Shown piece by piece: positions 1 to 7,552 of a stretch of DNA of 64,000 nt. The notes beneath the pieces were generated by a model. It did no database searches, had not been told where the DNA came from, and saw nothing but the letters and a program-made list of their open reading frames with translations. Position 1 is the stretch's first letter. Each line of letters begins with the position of its first letter. The position numbers were made by a program, and so were the translations under genes. The stretch is from positions 1 to 64,000 of the forward strand of contig JAFWZV010000002.1 of the NCBI GenBank assembly GCA_017517305.1. Reading direction: 5' to 3'. The DNA is from Lachnospiraceae bacterium. Lineage in GTDB: Bacteria; Bacillota; Clostridia; Lachnospirales; Lachnospiraceae.

Positions 1-41
1 TAATGGATAACTATTTATTATCTGTCATTTGTTCAGGAAGA

Positions 42-962
42 CTATATTTTAAAATTCTGTCGAGGATGCTTGGTGGTAAGTATATCTTTTTGTTTTGAAA
101 GAGCAACATGCGTATAAATTTCTGTTACAGTAATCGAACTATGTCCGAGCATCTCTTGGATGTATCTAATATCTACATCCGCTTCAAGCAGACTTGTGGC
201 AAATGTATGGCGAAACATATGAGGCGTTATATGTAAATCAATAGATGCAAGGGAACAGTACTTTTTAATCATGCGTCTGATAGCCTGATCGGAAAGCTGG
301 GTCGCATTAGGATTAACAAAGAAATATCCACTCTTGTTTATTTCGGACGAATATTCAGCTTCGTATTTTTCGAGTATTAATAAAACATCTGTATTTCCAA
401 TCTGTATCATTCTTTCTTTTGCACCTTTCCCGTATATGCGGATTGTAGCATCGTACAATTCAACATCAAAATTTTTCAAGTTACACAATTCAGAAATTCT
501 CATACCAGTAGAAAATAAAGTTTCACATATAGCAATGTCAAGAAGAATACGCTTTTTTCGATAGGGGGTATTGGCAAGAGAAAATTCCTTGTACATGGTT
601 GTAAGTAGTCTTTCAACTATGTATAGAGGAATTGTTTTTGGTAATATCACGGGTTCCCGAAATTTTATTTTAATTTTGTTGAAAGGGTTTAGGTCTATGA
701 AATCTTTATATTCGAGGAAGTGATAAAAAGACTTTATCGACGCAAGCTTTCTTTTGGCTGTTTTGGGTTTGTAATTTTGGTGCAGGTATCCTATATATTT
801 TTCAATATCAGGTATGGATATAGTATTTATGTAAGTATTGTTGAAAAAAGAAACAAATTGACCTAAATCAGTGCGATACGCCTTTAGTGTTTTTTTATCA
901 AGCCTTTTTTGTGTTTCGCAGTATTTTAGATAGCTTTCTGTGATAGTAAATAATGTATTCAT
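42..962 (-). CDS. Tyrosine recombinase (XerC/XerD-like integrase)
   Basis: A 306-residue site-specific DNA recombinase. The N-terminal 90 residues match the SAM-like core-binding domain of phage integrases. The C-terminal half carries the full catalytic set: the arginine in FSTGMRISELC, a lysine in the GKGAKER hairpin, the HMFRH box, the GHSS histidine and the nucleophilic tyrosine in IYTHV. It should therefore be active. The start is supported by a GGAG ribosome site about 10 bases upstream on the minus strand. It stands alone and points off the left edge, so it may belong to an element extending leftward. The size fits Xer or integron-like recombinases. Housekeeping XerC/D is possible, but its place beside broken and defence genes suggests a mobile-element integrase. 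Confidence 0.9.
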   Translation of the reverse strand: MNTLFTITESYLKYCETQKRLDKKTLKAYRTDLGQFVSFFNNTYINTISIPDIEKYIGYLHQNYKPKTAKRKLASIKSFYHFLEYKDFIDLNPFNKIKIKFREPVILPKTIPLYIVERLLTTMYKEFSLANTPYRKKRILLDIAICETLFSTGMRISELCNLKNFDVELYDATIRIYGKGAKERMIQIGNTDVLLILEKYEAEYSSEINKSGYFFVNPNATQLSDQAIRRMIKKYCSLASIDLHITPHMFRHTFATSLLEADVDIRYIQEMLGHSSITVTEIYTHVALSKQKDILTTKHPRQNFKI

Positions 963-1021
963 ATGTAAGAATCTCCTTTTCTAAATCTTGTGTTCACAAT
1001 AATGTATCGGAGGGAATATAG

Positions 1022-1126
1022 ATGTTAATGCATCGGGATATAAGATACAACAATAAAAAAAGTAACGCAGAGCTTACATTATTGTCTGCAATAGGTGGTG
1101 GTTTAGGAAAATTTATTTTGATATAA
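1022..1126 (+). pseudogene. Short ORF resembling a DUF1294 fragment
   Basis: A 34-codon ORF with a GGAGGG ribosome site about 9 bases upstream. Its residues around LTLLSAIGGGLGKF resemble the conserved centre of DUF1294 membrane proteins, which continue with a second membrane segment that is absent here. The stop overlaps the -10 box of the next gene. It is probably the decayed start of a DUF1294 gene. A chance ORF cannot be excluded. Confidence 0.3.
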
Positions 1127-1127
1127 T
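1119..1127 (+). promoter_or_regulatory. Extended -10 promoter of the HTH-DUF5680 gene
   Basis: TGATATAAT is a perfect extended -10 element (TG, one base, TATAAT) 28 bases before the ATG at 1156. No good -35 is visible, which is usual for extended -10 promoters. Confidence 0.5.
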
Positions 1128-1155
1128 AACAGCAAAATTAAAGAGAGGTATTTTC

Positions 1156-1833
1156 ATGGAATTAAAGGATAAATTACAACTTTTAAGAAAACAGAATGGT
1201 TATTCACAGGAACAACTTGCGGATAAACTGGGAATTGCTCGCCAGACTCTTAGCAAATGGGAAAATGGACAGGCTGTGCCTGAATTGGGCAATTTGATTT
1301 CCTTGAGTAATCTGTATGGCATAACTATAGACCGAATAGTAAAAGAAGATGATGAATGCAATATTTCTTTGTGTAAAAATGCAAGTATGGATATCAATAA
1401 GATTATTGAGTTTCTTCTTGTGGCAAAAAAGAATACCTATGCAGCGGCAAACAACAAAGTAGATTCATGTAGAATGAACTCTCATGATTATCGTTATCAG
1501 GATAAGAATGGGTTTACCTATCTTGATTCCTATTTTGGGGGAGAATGTTTTGTCGGTGAGGAAGCGGTATGGTTACATGAAAATCCGGTTTGGAGCATGA
1601 ATTATGTAGGGCGTGTGATAGGAGAGAACTTTAGTGGCGATTTTTTGAAAGAGGTGCTTATGCAAGTTCCGGCAGAGTCGCCATTTCGTGGTCCGGAGAT
1701 TTATACAAAAGGAGATTACCACTATCACTGCAAAGTAGATGGCGAGTTTGTATGGTTTCAGGGATATGAAGAAATATTTTACATGGATGAAAAAATATAT
1801 GAGTGCTATTTTCATGGAGGAGCTATTCGATAA
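1156..1833 (+). CDS. XRE-family regulator with C-terminal DUF5680 domain
   Basis: 225 residues. Residues 1-65 are a classic XRE/Cro helix-turn-helix: KLQLLRKQNGYSQEQLADKL, then ARQTLSKWENGQAVPE. Residues about 82-225 match the DUF5680 domain found behind such HTH modules, with the aromatic stretch YFGGECFVGEEAVW and a GDYHYHC segment. The ligand or role of DUF5680 is not known to me. The ribosome site GAGAGG lies 8 bases before the ATG. The stop TAA overlaps the ATG of the following radical-SAM gene (TAATG), so the two are translationally coupled and probably co-transcribed. Confidence 0.85.
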   Translation: MELKDKLQLLRKQNGYSQEQLADKLGIARQTLSKWENGQAVPELGNLISLSNLYGITIDRIVKEDDECNISLCKNASMDINKIIEFLLVAKKNTYAAANNKVDSCRMNSHDYRYQDKNGFTYLDSYFGGECFVGEEAVWLHENPVWSMNYVGRVIGENFSGDFLKEVLMQVPAESPFRGPEIYTKGDYHYHCKVDGEFVWFQGYEEIFYMDEKIYECYFHGGAIR

Positions 1834-2665
1834 TGAATATAATTGAAAAGGAAATTGAGGTAAAGGATTATCTGACAAAATCCAATCTCCCTGCCAGTGA
1901 TTATGTTATTAATCCGTATGTGGGCTGTCCCCATGGATGTAAATACTGTTATGCCAGTTTTATGAAAAGATTTACAGGGCACAAGGAAGAATGGGGCACA
2001 TTTATAGATGTTAAAAGATGTACAAAACCAATAAGCAAAAAGAAATTAAAAGGAAAGGCGGTCTTTCTGGCATCTGTTACAGATTGTTATAATTCTTTTG
2101 AGGAAAAATATTGTATAACGCAAAGTATATTAAAGCAGCTTTTGAATGAGGATGTACAGTTAGTATTTCAACAAAGTCATCGTTGATTTTGAGAGATGTG
2201 GAATTGCTAAAGCAATTTAAGGATATATCGGTAGCCATGTCTATTAATACGTTGGATGAAAGCTTTAAGAATGATATGGATAATGCAAGCGGTATTGAGG
2301 CTCGTATGAATACGCTTAAAGTATTGCATAAAAACGGAATTCATACGGTGTTATTTTTGGCGCCGATATTCCCGGCAATAACGGATTATAAGGAAATTAT
2401 AGAAAAGAGTAAACTGTTTGTTGATGAGTATTGGTTTGAGAATCTTAATCTTAGAGGGGAATATAAGGCTTGGATACTTAGATATATAAATGAAAAATAT
2501 CCTCAATATGCTGATTTGTATAAACGGATATACGTGGATGGAAATAAAGATTATTGGAATGAATTAGCGGAAGAAATAGAAGCGTATTGTACTGAACACG
2601 ATATTATACATACAAATTTCTTTTATCATGAAAAACTTGTGGCACAGAAGAAGGGGAATGAATAA
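1833..2665 (+). pseudogene. Radical SAM protein of the SPL family, broken by a one-base deletion
   Basis: Reading begins at ATG 1833 (ribosome site GGAGG at 1816-1820) and shows the radical-SAM cluster motif CPHGCKYC (CxxxCxxC) near residue 30. The family is the SPL-like 4Fe-4S radical SAM group, related to spore photoproduct lyase. The frame runs into a stop at 2184-2186 after LVFQQSHR. Adding one base between 2165 and 2166 restores LVISTKSSLILRDVELL and the reading continues smoothly to TAA at 2665, with the family-typical VAMSINT and FLAPIFPAITD segments. The original protein would be about 278 residues. The single missing A could be a real inactivating mutation or a sequencing error. Without correction it yields a 117-residue N-terminal stub and a possible 160-residue C-terminal piece from 2183. 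Confidence 0.85.
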
Positions 2666-2680
2666 TACAGTTAGCTTGAT

Positions 2681-2714
2681 AAAGAGTATATCATTTAGGT
2701 GGTATGCTCTTTTG
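2681..2714 (+). terminator. Rho-independent terminator after the radical SAM gene
   Basis: The arms AAAGAGTATATCA and TGGTATGCTCTTT pair fully if G-U pairs are allowed. The loop is TTTAGG and the right arm runs into a short T stretch. It separates the regulator/radical-SAM pair from the Abi-alpha gene. Confidence 0.7.
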
Positions 2715-2790
2715 ATTTTGTATAATGTTCTCGCTTGTTTATATAAAGTGTGGTATCATATCTGTAATGAAAAAATTGGAGGTTAGGACT

Positions 2791-3918
2791 ATGGGTGAAA
2801 ATAAAAACTCAATTTTATCAGATAATGCAATTACCGAATTAAGTAAGGGTGTTTATAGTGATGTAGGACATCCTATATTGCAAGAAGTTGGAAATGTAGG
2901 GGCGGCTATAATGAAATTTGTTGCATTACCTTTTAAGTTCTTAGGGTTAACAGCAGAGGAGTTAGAAGAGAAATATTCTGTTTTTTTAAAAAAGACAATA
3001 AATAAAGTACCAAAAGATGATTGTATTATCCCTAAAGGAGTTGTGGCTTCACCATTATTAGAGCATGTTAAATATGTTTTTGATGAAGATGGTTTGTCGG
3101 ATATGTTTTCAAATCTTCTAGCAAATTCCATGAGTGCTAATATAGAAAAGATGGTTCATCCTGCATTTGTGGAAATGTTAAAACAGATGAGCCCATTAGA
3201 TGTTGAATTTATGAATCTCTATTTCAGAAAAAATGATATTATAGAAATATCGGAATTGACATGGCAACGAGGAGACACTCAGAGGTCTCTTACCGTTGAT
3301 TCGTTATCTCGTTTGGGAATTATTAATTCTATATCATATGACGATAGAGATGATGTGGCACTTATGCTTTCTGATTTTGGTAAAGTGTTTCGAAATTTGT
3401 GTATGATGGAGCCAGCAGAAATTAATCCTGATGATTTTTTTGGTGAAGATGATAGAAATCCTGATGAAGAATATATAGAACCATCAGATATCGGTTTTAT
3501 GTTTGGGGATTCATTTGGAACTGCAAGAAAGTCTTCAGTAAATGGAAGAGTCTATATTCGTCAATCATTTCAAATTCAGGATGTCAAAAATGGTAGTAAT
3601 ATAATAATAGTATTGAGGATTAGTAATATAAGTGAAAAGAACCAAGTAATTGATTCGCTTTATGTTGAATGTGAAGGAAAAAAGCATATTATTACTGATA
3701 ATTCACTACCAGCGAAGATATTATCAGGTAAATATATGGATTTTATTTTTAGTGCGACATTAGAAAACGGATTACTTGATGAACTTGTAAAAGAGCAAAC
3801 AAGATATGTTCTAAAAACAGGTACATCGGTTTATGACTTACCAATTACTAATTCTACAAAAAAAGAAGTTAAAATTTTTCTAGATAATTATGTGACGGGA
3901 GGTAATAAAGATGTGTGA
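2791..3918 (+). CDS. Abi-alpha / DUF4393 domain protein
   Basis: 375 residues from the ATG at 2791, chosen for the GGAGG site 8 bases upstream. An in-frame ATG at 2725 lacks one. The N-terminal half matches DUF4393, the Abi-alpha family linked to abortive phage infection. The match is a glycine/alanine-rich amphipathic segment (VGAAIMKFVALPFKFLG), a conserved LLEHVKYVFDEDGLSDMF block, then FSNLLANSMS and HPAFVEMLKQMSP. The C-terminal 170 residues after an acidic linker are not recognised and look like a beta-rich domain. No catalytic motif is visible. It is followed, with an 8-base overlap, by a 42-codon ORF. The defence role is inferred from the family name and from the island context. Confidence 0.75.
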   Translation: MGENKNSILSDNAITELSKGVYSDVGHPILQEVGNVGAAIMKFVALPFKFLGLTAEELEEKYSVFLKKTINKVPKDDCIIPKGVVASPLLEHVKYVFDEDGLSDMFSNLLANSMSANIEKMVHPAFVEMLKQMSPLDVEFMNLYFRKNDIIEISELTWQRGDTQRSLTVDSLSRLGIINSISYDDRDDVALMLSDFGKVFRNLCMMEPAEINPDDFFGEDDRNPDEEYIEPSDIGFMFGDSFGTARKSSVNGRVYIRQSFQIQDVKNGSNIIIVLRISNISEKNQVIDSLYVECEGKKHIITDNSLPAKILSGKYMDFIFSATLENGLLDELVKEQTRYVLKTGTSVYDLPITNSTKKEVKIFLDNYVTGGNKDV

Positions 3919-4039
3919 TAAAATTGAAATTAATAGTCCGGAGGAGCTTGAGATTTTTATTGAAAATGCAACTAAGGAAGAATTGTATGTTTTAAGAGAA
4001 GATATACTTAATGGTAATGCCTTTTCAGATGAAGATTAA
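3911..4039 (+). CDS. Small acidic protein overlapping the Abi-alpha gene
   Basis: A 42-residue ORF starting at ATG 3911, inside the last codons of the Abi-alpha gene, with GGGAGG at 3898-3903 as ribosome site. The product is very acidic (many Glu/Asp) and predicted helical, with no cysteine and no membrane segment. The overlap and the good ribosome site argue for translational coupling. Function is unknown. It could be a partner or inhibitor of the upstream protein. Confidence 0.55.
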   Translation: MCDKIEINSPEELEIFIENATKEELYVLREDILNGNAFSDED

Positions 4040-4084
4040 TTAGTAATTGGTATGTTGTACGAAATAGAATTCAAAGATTTATAT

Positions 4085-4126
4085 AGCCGGGTGGTTTTAT
4101 AATATGAAAATCATTCGGCTTTTTTG
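4085..4126 (+). terminator. Rho-independent terminator of the Abi-alpha unit
   Basis: The arms AGCCGGGTGGTTTT and AAAATCATTCGGCT pair over 14 bases with G-U pairs. The loop has 8 bases and a T6 run follows. Confidence 0.8.
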
Positions 4127-4365
4127 TTAAAATAATTTTATCGAATAATAGGGATATAACAATATTTCATACTATCGATTTCAATTGTGCTTGTCATGAT
4201 AGAGTAGTCTGGGCGAATAGATTTTTTAATATTTCAAAACTAATGAATTGAATAATCTTATATGTATCGCGTACGATGAACTATGATGCGAGAGATATAT
4301 AAGTGATATATAGAAATTAAAATGGATTTTCTTAGTTTGAATTAATGAATATTATGCAAATGTGG

Positions 4366-4401
4366 TTATCTCTCATTTTTAAAAGGTAAAATGAGAGGTA
4401 A
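4366..4401 (+). repeat. Inverted repeat in the AraC/GyrI leader
   Basis: TTATCTCTCATTTT and AAAATGAGAGGTAA form a 14-bp stem (one G-U pair) with an 8-base loop, ending 26 bases before the ATG at 4428. It could be an autoregulatory operator or an RNA hairpin in the leader. No T run follows, so it is not a simple terminator. Confidence 0.5.
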
Positions 4402-4427
4402 ATTAACAAAAAAGGTGGTATCATTTT

Positions 4428-5297
4428 ATGGAATGGATTGAGCGATTAAACAGTGCTGTTGAATACATGGAAGCTCATTTGCTTGAGAAGATAGACTATG
4501 AAAAGGTTGCTGAGATTGCAAATTGTCCCGCGTATCATTTTCAAAGAATGTTCTTTTACATGACAAATATTTCGGTTTCTGAGTACATCAGAAGGAGAAG
4601 AATGTCTTTGGCAGCAGTTGATTTACAAGATGCAGGAGCAAAGGTTATTGATATTGCTCTGAAATATGGATATGATTCACCGACAGCTTTTAATCGCGCA
4701 TTTCAGAACATACACGGTATAGCACCATCTGTAGCAAAGAAGGAAAATGCAACTTTGAAATCTTATCCGGCAATAAAGTTTTCTATTTCGGTACAAGGTA
4801 TGGAGGAAATGAATTTCAGAATTGAAACAAAAGAAGCCTTTCGCATTGTTGGAAAAAGTTGTCCATTAAGTAAGGTGCTTGAGGAAAATTTTGCAAGAAT
4901 ACCACATGAATGGGATACAGCACTGGAAACTGGAACCCTTGCCGAACTTTATGGAATAATGAATGATAAGCCGGAAGGATTGTTGGGTGTAAGCGTACAT
5001 AATGAAAAAGAGTGGAAATATTTTATTGCTGTAAGTTCTACAGAAGATAGTGATAACTTTGAACAGTACAATATTCCTGTTGCAACTTGGGCTGTGTTTT
5101 CAGGACGTGGAACCAATGTTTCTCTGCAAGAATTGGAACGCCGTGTCATAACAGAATGGTTGCCCACATCCGGGTATGAGTATGCGGAGATACCTGATAT
5201 TGAGGTATATATAAAAGCAGATCCGAAGGATGCAATATATGAATACTGGCTACCGGTTGTGAAGAAGGAGGATAATAGTGGCAGTATCAACAATTAA
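4428..5297 (+). CDS. AraC-family regulator with GyrI-like effector domain
   Basis: 289 residues. Residues 1-105 hold the two AraC helix-turn-helix motifs (KVAEIANCPAYHFQRMF and VIDIALKYGYDSPTAFNRAF, the second with the family's GY-S--AF-RAF pattern). Residues about 125-282 match the GyrI-like/Bacterial transcription activator effector-binding fold (MNFRIETKEAFRIVGK at its start), known in Rob/BmrR-type regulators to bind hydrophobic drugs. The gene heads an operon with the SRPBCC and AlkD genes, overlapping the former by 20 bases. It probably controls its own operon. A GGTGG ribosome site precedes the ATG. Confidence 0.88.
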   Translation: MEWIERLNSAVEYMEAHLLEKIDYEKVAEIANCPAYHFQRMFFYMTNISVSEYIRRRRMSLAAVDLQDAGAKVIDIALKYGYDSPTAFNRAFQNIHGIAPSVAKKENATLKSYPAIKFSISVQGMEEMNFRIETKEAFRIVGKSCPLSKVLEENFARIPHEWDTALETGTLAELYGIMNDKPEGLLGVSVHNEKEWKYFIAVSSTEDSDNFEQYNIPVATWAVFSGRGTNVSLQELERRVITEWLPTSGYEYAEIPDIEVYIKADPKDAIYEYWLPVVKKEDNSGSINN

Positions 5298-5682
5298 AGA
5301 GGAATTTAAGTGTGAAATAGAAAAAGTATGGGAATTAGTTACATCATTGGATAACTATTCTTGGAGAAGTGACTTAGATAAAATCGTGATAACTGTGCCC
5401 GAAAAAGAGTTCGAGGAACATACGAAGGATGGTTATATTACAAAGTTTAAAATTACTGCTTTTGATGAATATAAGAACTATGAATTCGATATGGAAAACG
5501 GTAATATGCAGGGGCATTGGATGGGGAAATTTTCTTATAATGATGGTGTTACATTTATTGAGTTTACAGAAGATGTAACCGCTAAAAAGCTGGTTATGAA
5601 GCCTTTTGTAGGAATGTATTTAAAGAAACAGCAGGCTAAATATATTCAGGATTTAAGGGAAGCATTGGAGGCAAAAAGATGA
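5278..5682 (+). CDS. SRPBCC (START-like) family protein
   Basis: 134 residues starting at GTG 5278, with AAGGAGG at 5265-5271 as ribosome site, inside the 3' end of the AraC gene. The pattern VSTIKEEFKCEIEKVWELVT at the N-terminus, WMGKFSY in the middle and a long C-terminal helix ending in LREALEAK fits the SRPBCC/polyketide-cyclase-like ligand-binding fold. No catalytic residues can be named. It overlaps the next gene by 4 bases (ATGA). Confidence 0.75.
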   Translation: MAVSTIKEEFKCEIEKVWELVTSLDNYSWRSDLDKIVITVPEKEFEEHTKDGYITKFKITAFDEYKNYEFDMENGNMQGHWMGKFSYNDGVTFIEFTEDVTAKKLVMKPFVGMYLKKQQAKYIQDLREALEAKR

Positions 5683-6389
5683 CTTGTGATGAAATCATTG
5701 AAGAATTAAAAGTAAATGCTTCTGAAAAATACAAAGCGAATGTCGTGAAAATGGGTATTCTGGAAGAATATAGTATAGGTGTTTCGACAGCCGTTGTTCG
5801 TGCAATAGCAAAGAAAACAGGAAAGTCAAATGAACTGGCAAGAGAGCTGTGGAATTCTGGTTATCACGAAGCAAAATTATTGGCGGTGTTGGTTTTTGAC
5901 AAAAAGACGATATCCCATGATGAAATAGAGAAACTTATATGTGATGTACAGTCGTGGGATTTGTGTGATCACTTGTGTAAAAATCTGATTATTAAGCTGA
6001 AGAGCTATGATGAGTTTATTTCCAATTGGATGACAAGTACACATATTTACAAGAAGAGAGCAGCATTTACGTTAATTGCTTCTTCTGTAGTACATAACAA
6101 AACGATTACCAATGATACTCTTGATTATTTGCGCATTATACAAGAGTATTCTGATAGTGAACATGAACATGTTAGGAAGGCGATTTCATGGGCATTGCGG
6201 GAAATAGGAAAGAAGGATTTTACTTACAATGAAAAAGCAATCCTTATAGCCCATGAATTGAAGGAAAGTGGCAACAAGAATAAGATGTGGATTGCCAAGG
6301 ATGCATTAAAAGAGTTAGAGACACTTGTTAAGGTTGAGGGAAGGGGGAGACTTATTTCTTCAAATAGCAAGATGGGAAGAGAGTCATAG
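5679..6389 (+). CDS. AlkD-like DNA alkylation repair protein (HEAT-like repeats)
   Basis: 236 residues. AlkD-family proteins are HEAT-like repeat DNA glycosylases that excise cationic alkylpurines. Family signs are the helical repeat layout, the SWDLCDHLCKN block (Trp-Asp pair in the DNA-binding groove), KKRAAFTLIASSV and the C-terminal HVRKAISWALREIGKK motif. The start overlaps the previous stop in ATGA. The operon links an effector-sensing AraC regulator, a ligand-binding SRPBCC protein and a repair protein, suggesting a response to a small toxic or alkylating compound (inference). The extreme C-terminus beyond about residue 215 is not part of the family. Confidence 0.8.
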   Translation: MTCDEIIEELKVNASEKYKANVVKMGILEEYSIGVSTAVVRAIAKKTGKSNELARELWNSGYHEAKLLAVLVFDKKTISHDEIEKLICDVQSWDLCDHLCKNLIIKLKSYDEFISNWMTSTHIYKKRAAFTLIASSVVHNKTITNDTLDYLRIIQEYSDSEHEHVRKAISWALREIGKKDFTYNEKAILIAHELKESGNKNKMWIAKDALKELETLVKVEGRGRLISSNSKMGRES

Positions 6390-6450
6390 ACAATGAAATA
6401 GTGAGAGGTATTTACTCGGAATTATCCGAAAGAAAAAGGTATAAATTGTG

Positions 6451-6493
6451 AAAAGTCACTCATTTTACGATGATGTAAATTGGGTGATTTTTT
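6451..6493 (+). terminator. Terminator of the AraC-AlkD operon
   Basis: An imperfect stem between AAAGTCACTCATTTTAC and GTAAATTGGGTGATTTTTT with loop GATGAT, ending in a T6 run. Confidence 0.65.
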
Positions 6494-6523
6494 GATTTCC
6501 CGATAGAATTGTAGAATTATTCG

Positions 6524-6532
6524 TGATATAAT
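6524..6532 (+). promoter_or_regulatory. Extended -10 promoter of the four-gene defence operon
   Basis: TGATATAAT matches the extended -10 consensus exactly and lies 29 bases before the ATG at 6562, giving a leader of roughly 23 bases. No strong -35 is visible. Confidence 0.55.
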
Positions 6533-6561
6533 ATTTTAAAAGCAAAATGTTGGAGGTTATT

Positions 6562-7509
6562 ATGAGTTACATTAGAATGTATAGAGAAAAATTTATAGAA
6601 TCTACGGAACTGGAATATTTATATATACATCATACGCTAATGTTTGTTGATTATATAGAACATATTGGAATGGGAGACAAAACAGTAGAAATAAATAGTG
6701 AACATTTAAAAGGTTCTGTACAGTATTATAACGAAAAAGGTGCAATCCAAACTGTAAGTACAATGAACAATCATTTAAATGCTATTAAAAAGTTATTTTT
6801 GTTTCTATTTAGAGAAGGTATGGCAACTAATATCTTTAATCAAATTCCGGATTATGATTTGTTTAAACAGGATATAGTTGAAGAGTGTAATTTAAAGCCG
6901 GCAAGTGAAAGAGGATACTTTGAATCGGATCAGATAAAAGAATTATTGGATTACTTTAATAGCAAACCTACAAAATATAGTAATATGACCATGATGGGTT
7001 TTTTCTTTAAGATTACTCTTTTGGCACCGACAAAGAGAAAAGTAATAGCTAGTTTAAAAGTTGCTGATTTTTCAGAGGGATTTGATTCTGTAACTGTTAA
7101 TGGATTTGAGATAAAATTACCTAGAGCATTGAGTTTGGATATTAAAAATGAATTAGCACGAATAAATAAAAATATACAAAAAGATGACTTGTTTTTCGAA
7201 TTATTTTGTGGATGCAAGTATTCAGAAAATGTATTTAATACCCCTTTTTATTATGCGTTAAAGGAAATAGGGTATGATGTACCTAAAGATAAAGATACAT
7301 TTTCTGTAGAATGTATTAGAAATACGGCGATAGTTGATTTAGCAATTAACGGTGTAAATCCTTATCTTATATCGAGATTAACGGGATTGAGTTTGGGCGG
7401 TTTGGATAATTTGTTAACCAAGTTTGAGGTCGATATAGATGAAAAAGGTGATATAAATAGAATCCTTAATCAGGAGATAAGCAAATTCCAGTTTTATCAG
7501 GATATATAG
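6562..7509 (+). CDS. Degenerate tyrosine-recombinase-fold protein, first gene of the defence operon
   Basis: 315 residues from the ATG at 6562, which has GGAGG 7 bases before it (the upstream in-frame ATG at 6547 does not). Residues 1-100 look like the SAM-like core-binding domain of integrases (STMNNHLNAIKKLFLFLFRE). The C-terminal part follows the recombinase fold: LLAPTKRKVIASLKVADF replaces the usual TGLR-SEL-L motif, ECIRNTAIVDLAINGVNPYL replaces HxxRHT, and SRLTGLS replaces the GHSS box. The HxxR histidine, the GH histidine and a clear C-terminal Tyr are all missing, so strand cleavage is unlikely. It probably binds DNA or a partner. Its stop lies 43 bases before the next gene and it shares the operon promoter. 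The function is inferred. Confidence 0.7.
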   Translation: MSYIRMYREKFIESTELEYLYIHHTLMFVDYIEHIGMGDKTVEINSEHLKGSVQYYNEKGAIQTVSTMNNHLNAIKKLFLFLFREGMATNIFNQIPDYDLFKQDIVEECNLKPASERGYFESDQIKELLDYFNSKPTKYSNMTMMGFFFKITLLAPTKRKVIASLKVADFSEGFDSVTVNGFEIKLPRALSLDIKNELARINKNIQKDDLFFELFCGCKYSENVFNTPFYYALKEIGYDVPKDKDTFSVECIRNTAIVDLAINGVNPYLISRLTGLSLGGLDNLLTKFEVDIDEKGDINRILNQEISKFQFYQDI

Positions 7510-7552
7510 ATTTGGAAGTCTGCAATAAACAGAAGGTAGAAAGGAGGCTCAT

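Larger units (their letters stand above)
4040..4427. other. Intergenic region between the Abi-alpha unit and the AraC operon
   Basis: 388 bases without a convincing gene. It holds a terminator (4085-4126), an AT-rich middle with no recognisable structure, and a 14-bp inverted repeat close to the AraC start (4366-4401). Confidence 0.6.

Noticed and set aside
2183..2665. Independent 160-residue protein starting at ATG 2183
   Set aside because: It is the C-terminal part of the radical SAM family, restored by a single base, and has no ribosome site of its own.
4400..4428. T-box-like GGTGGTATC before the AraC gene
   Set aside because: The antiterminator consensus is incomplete, no specifier stem is seen and the downstream gene is not an amino-acid gene.
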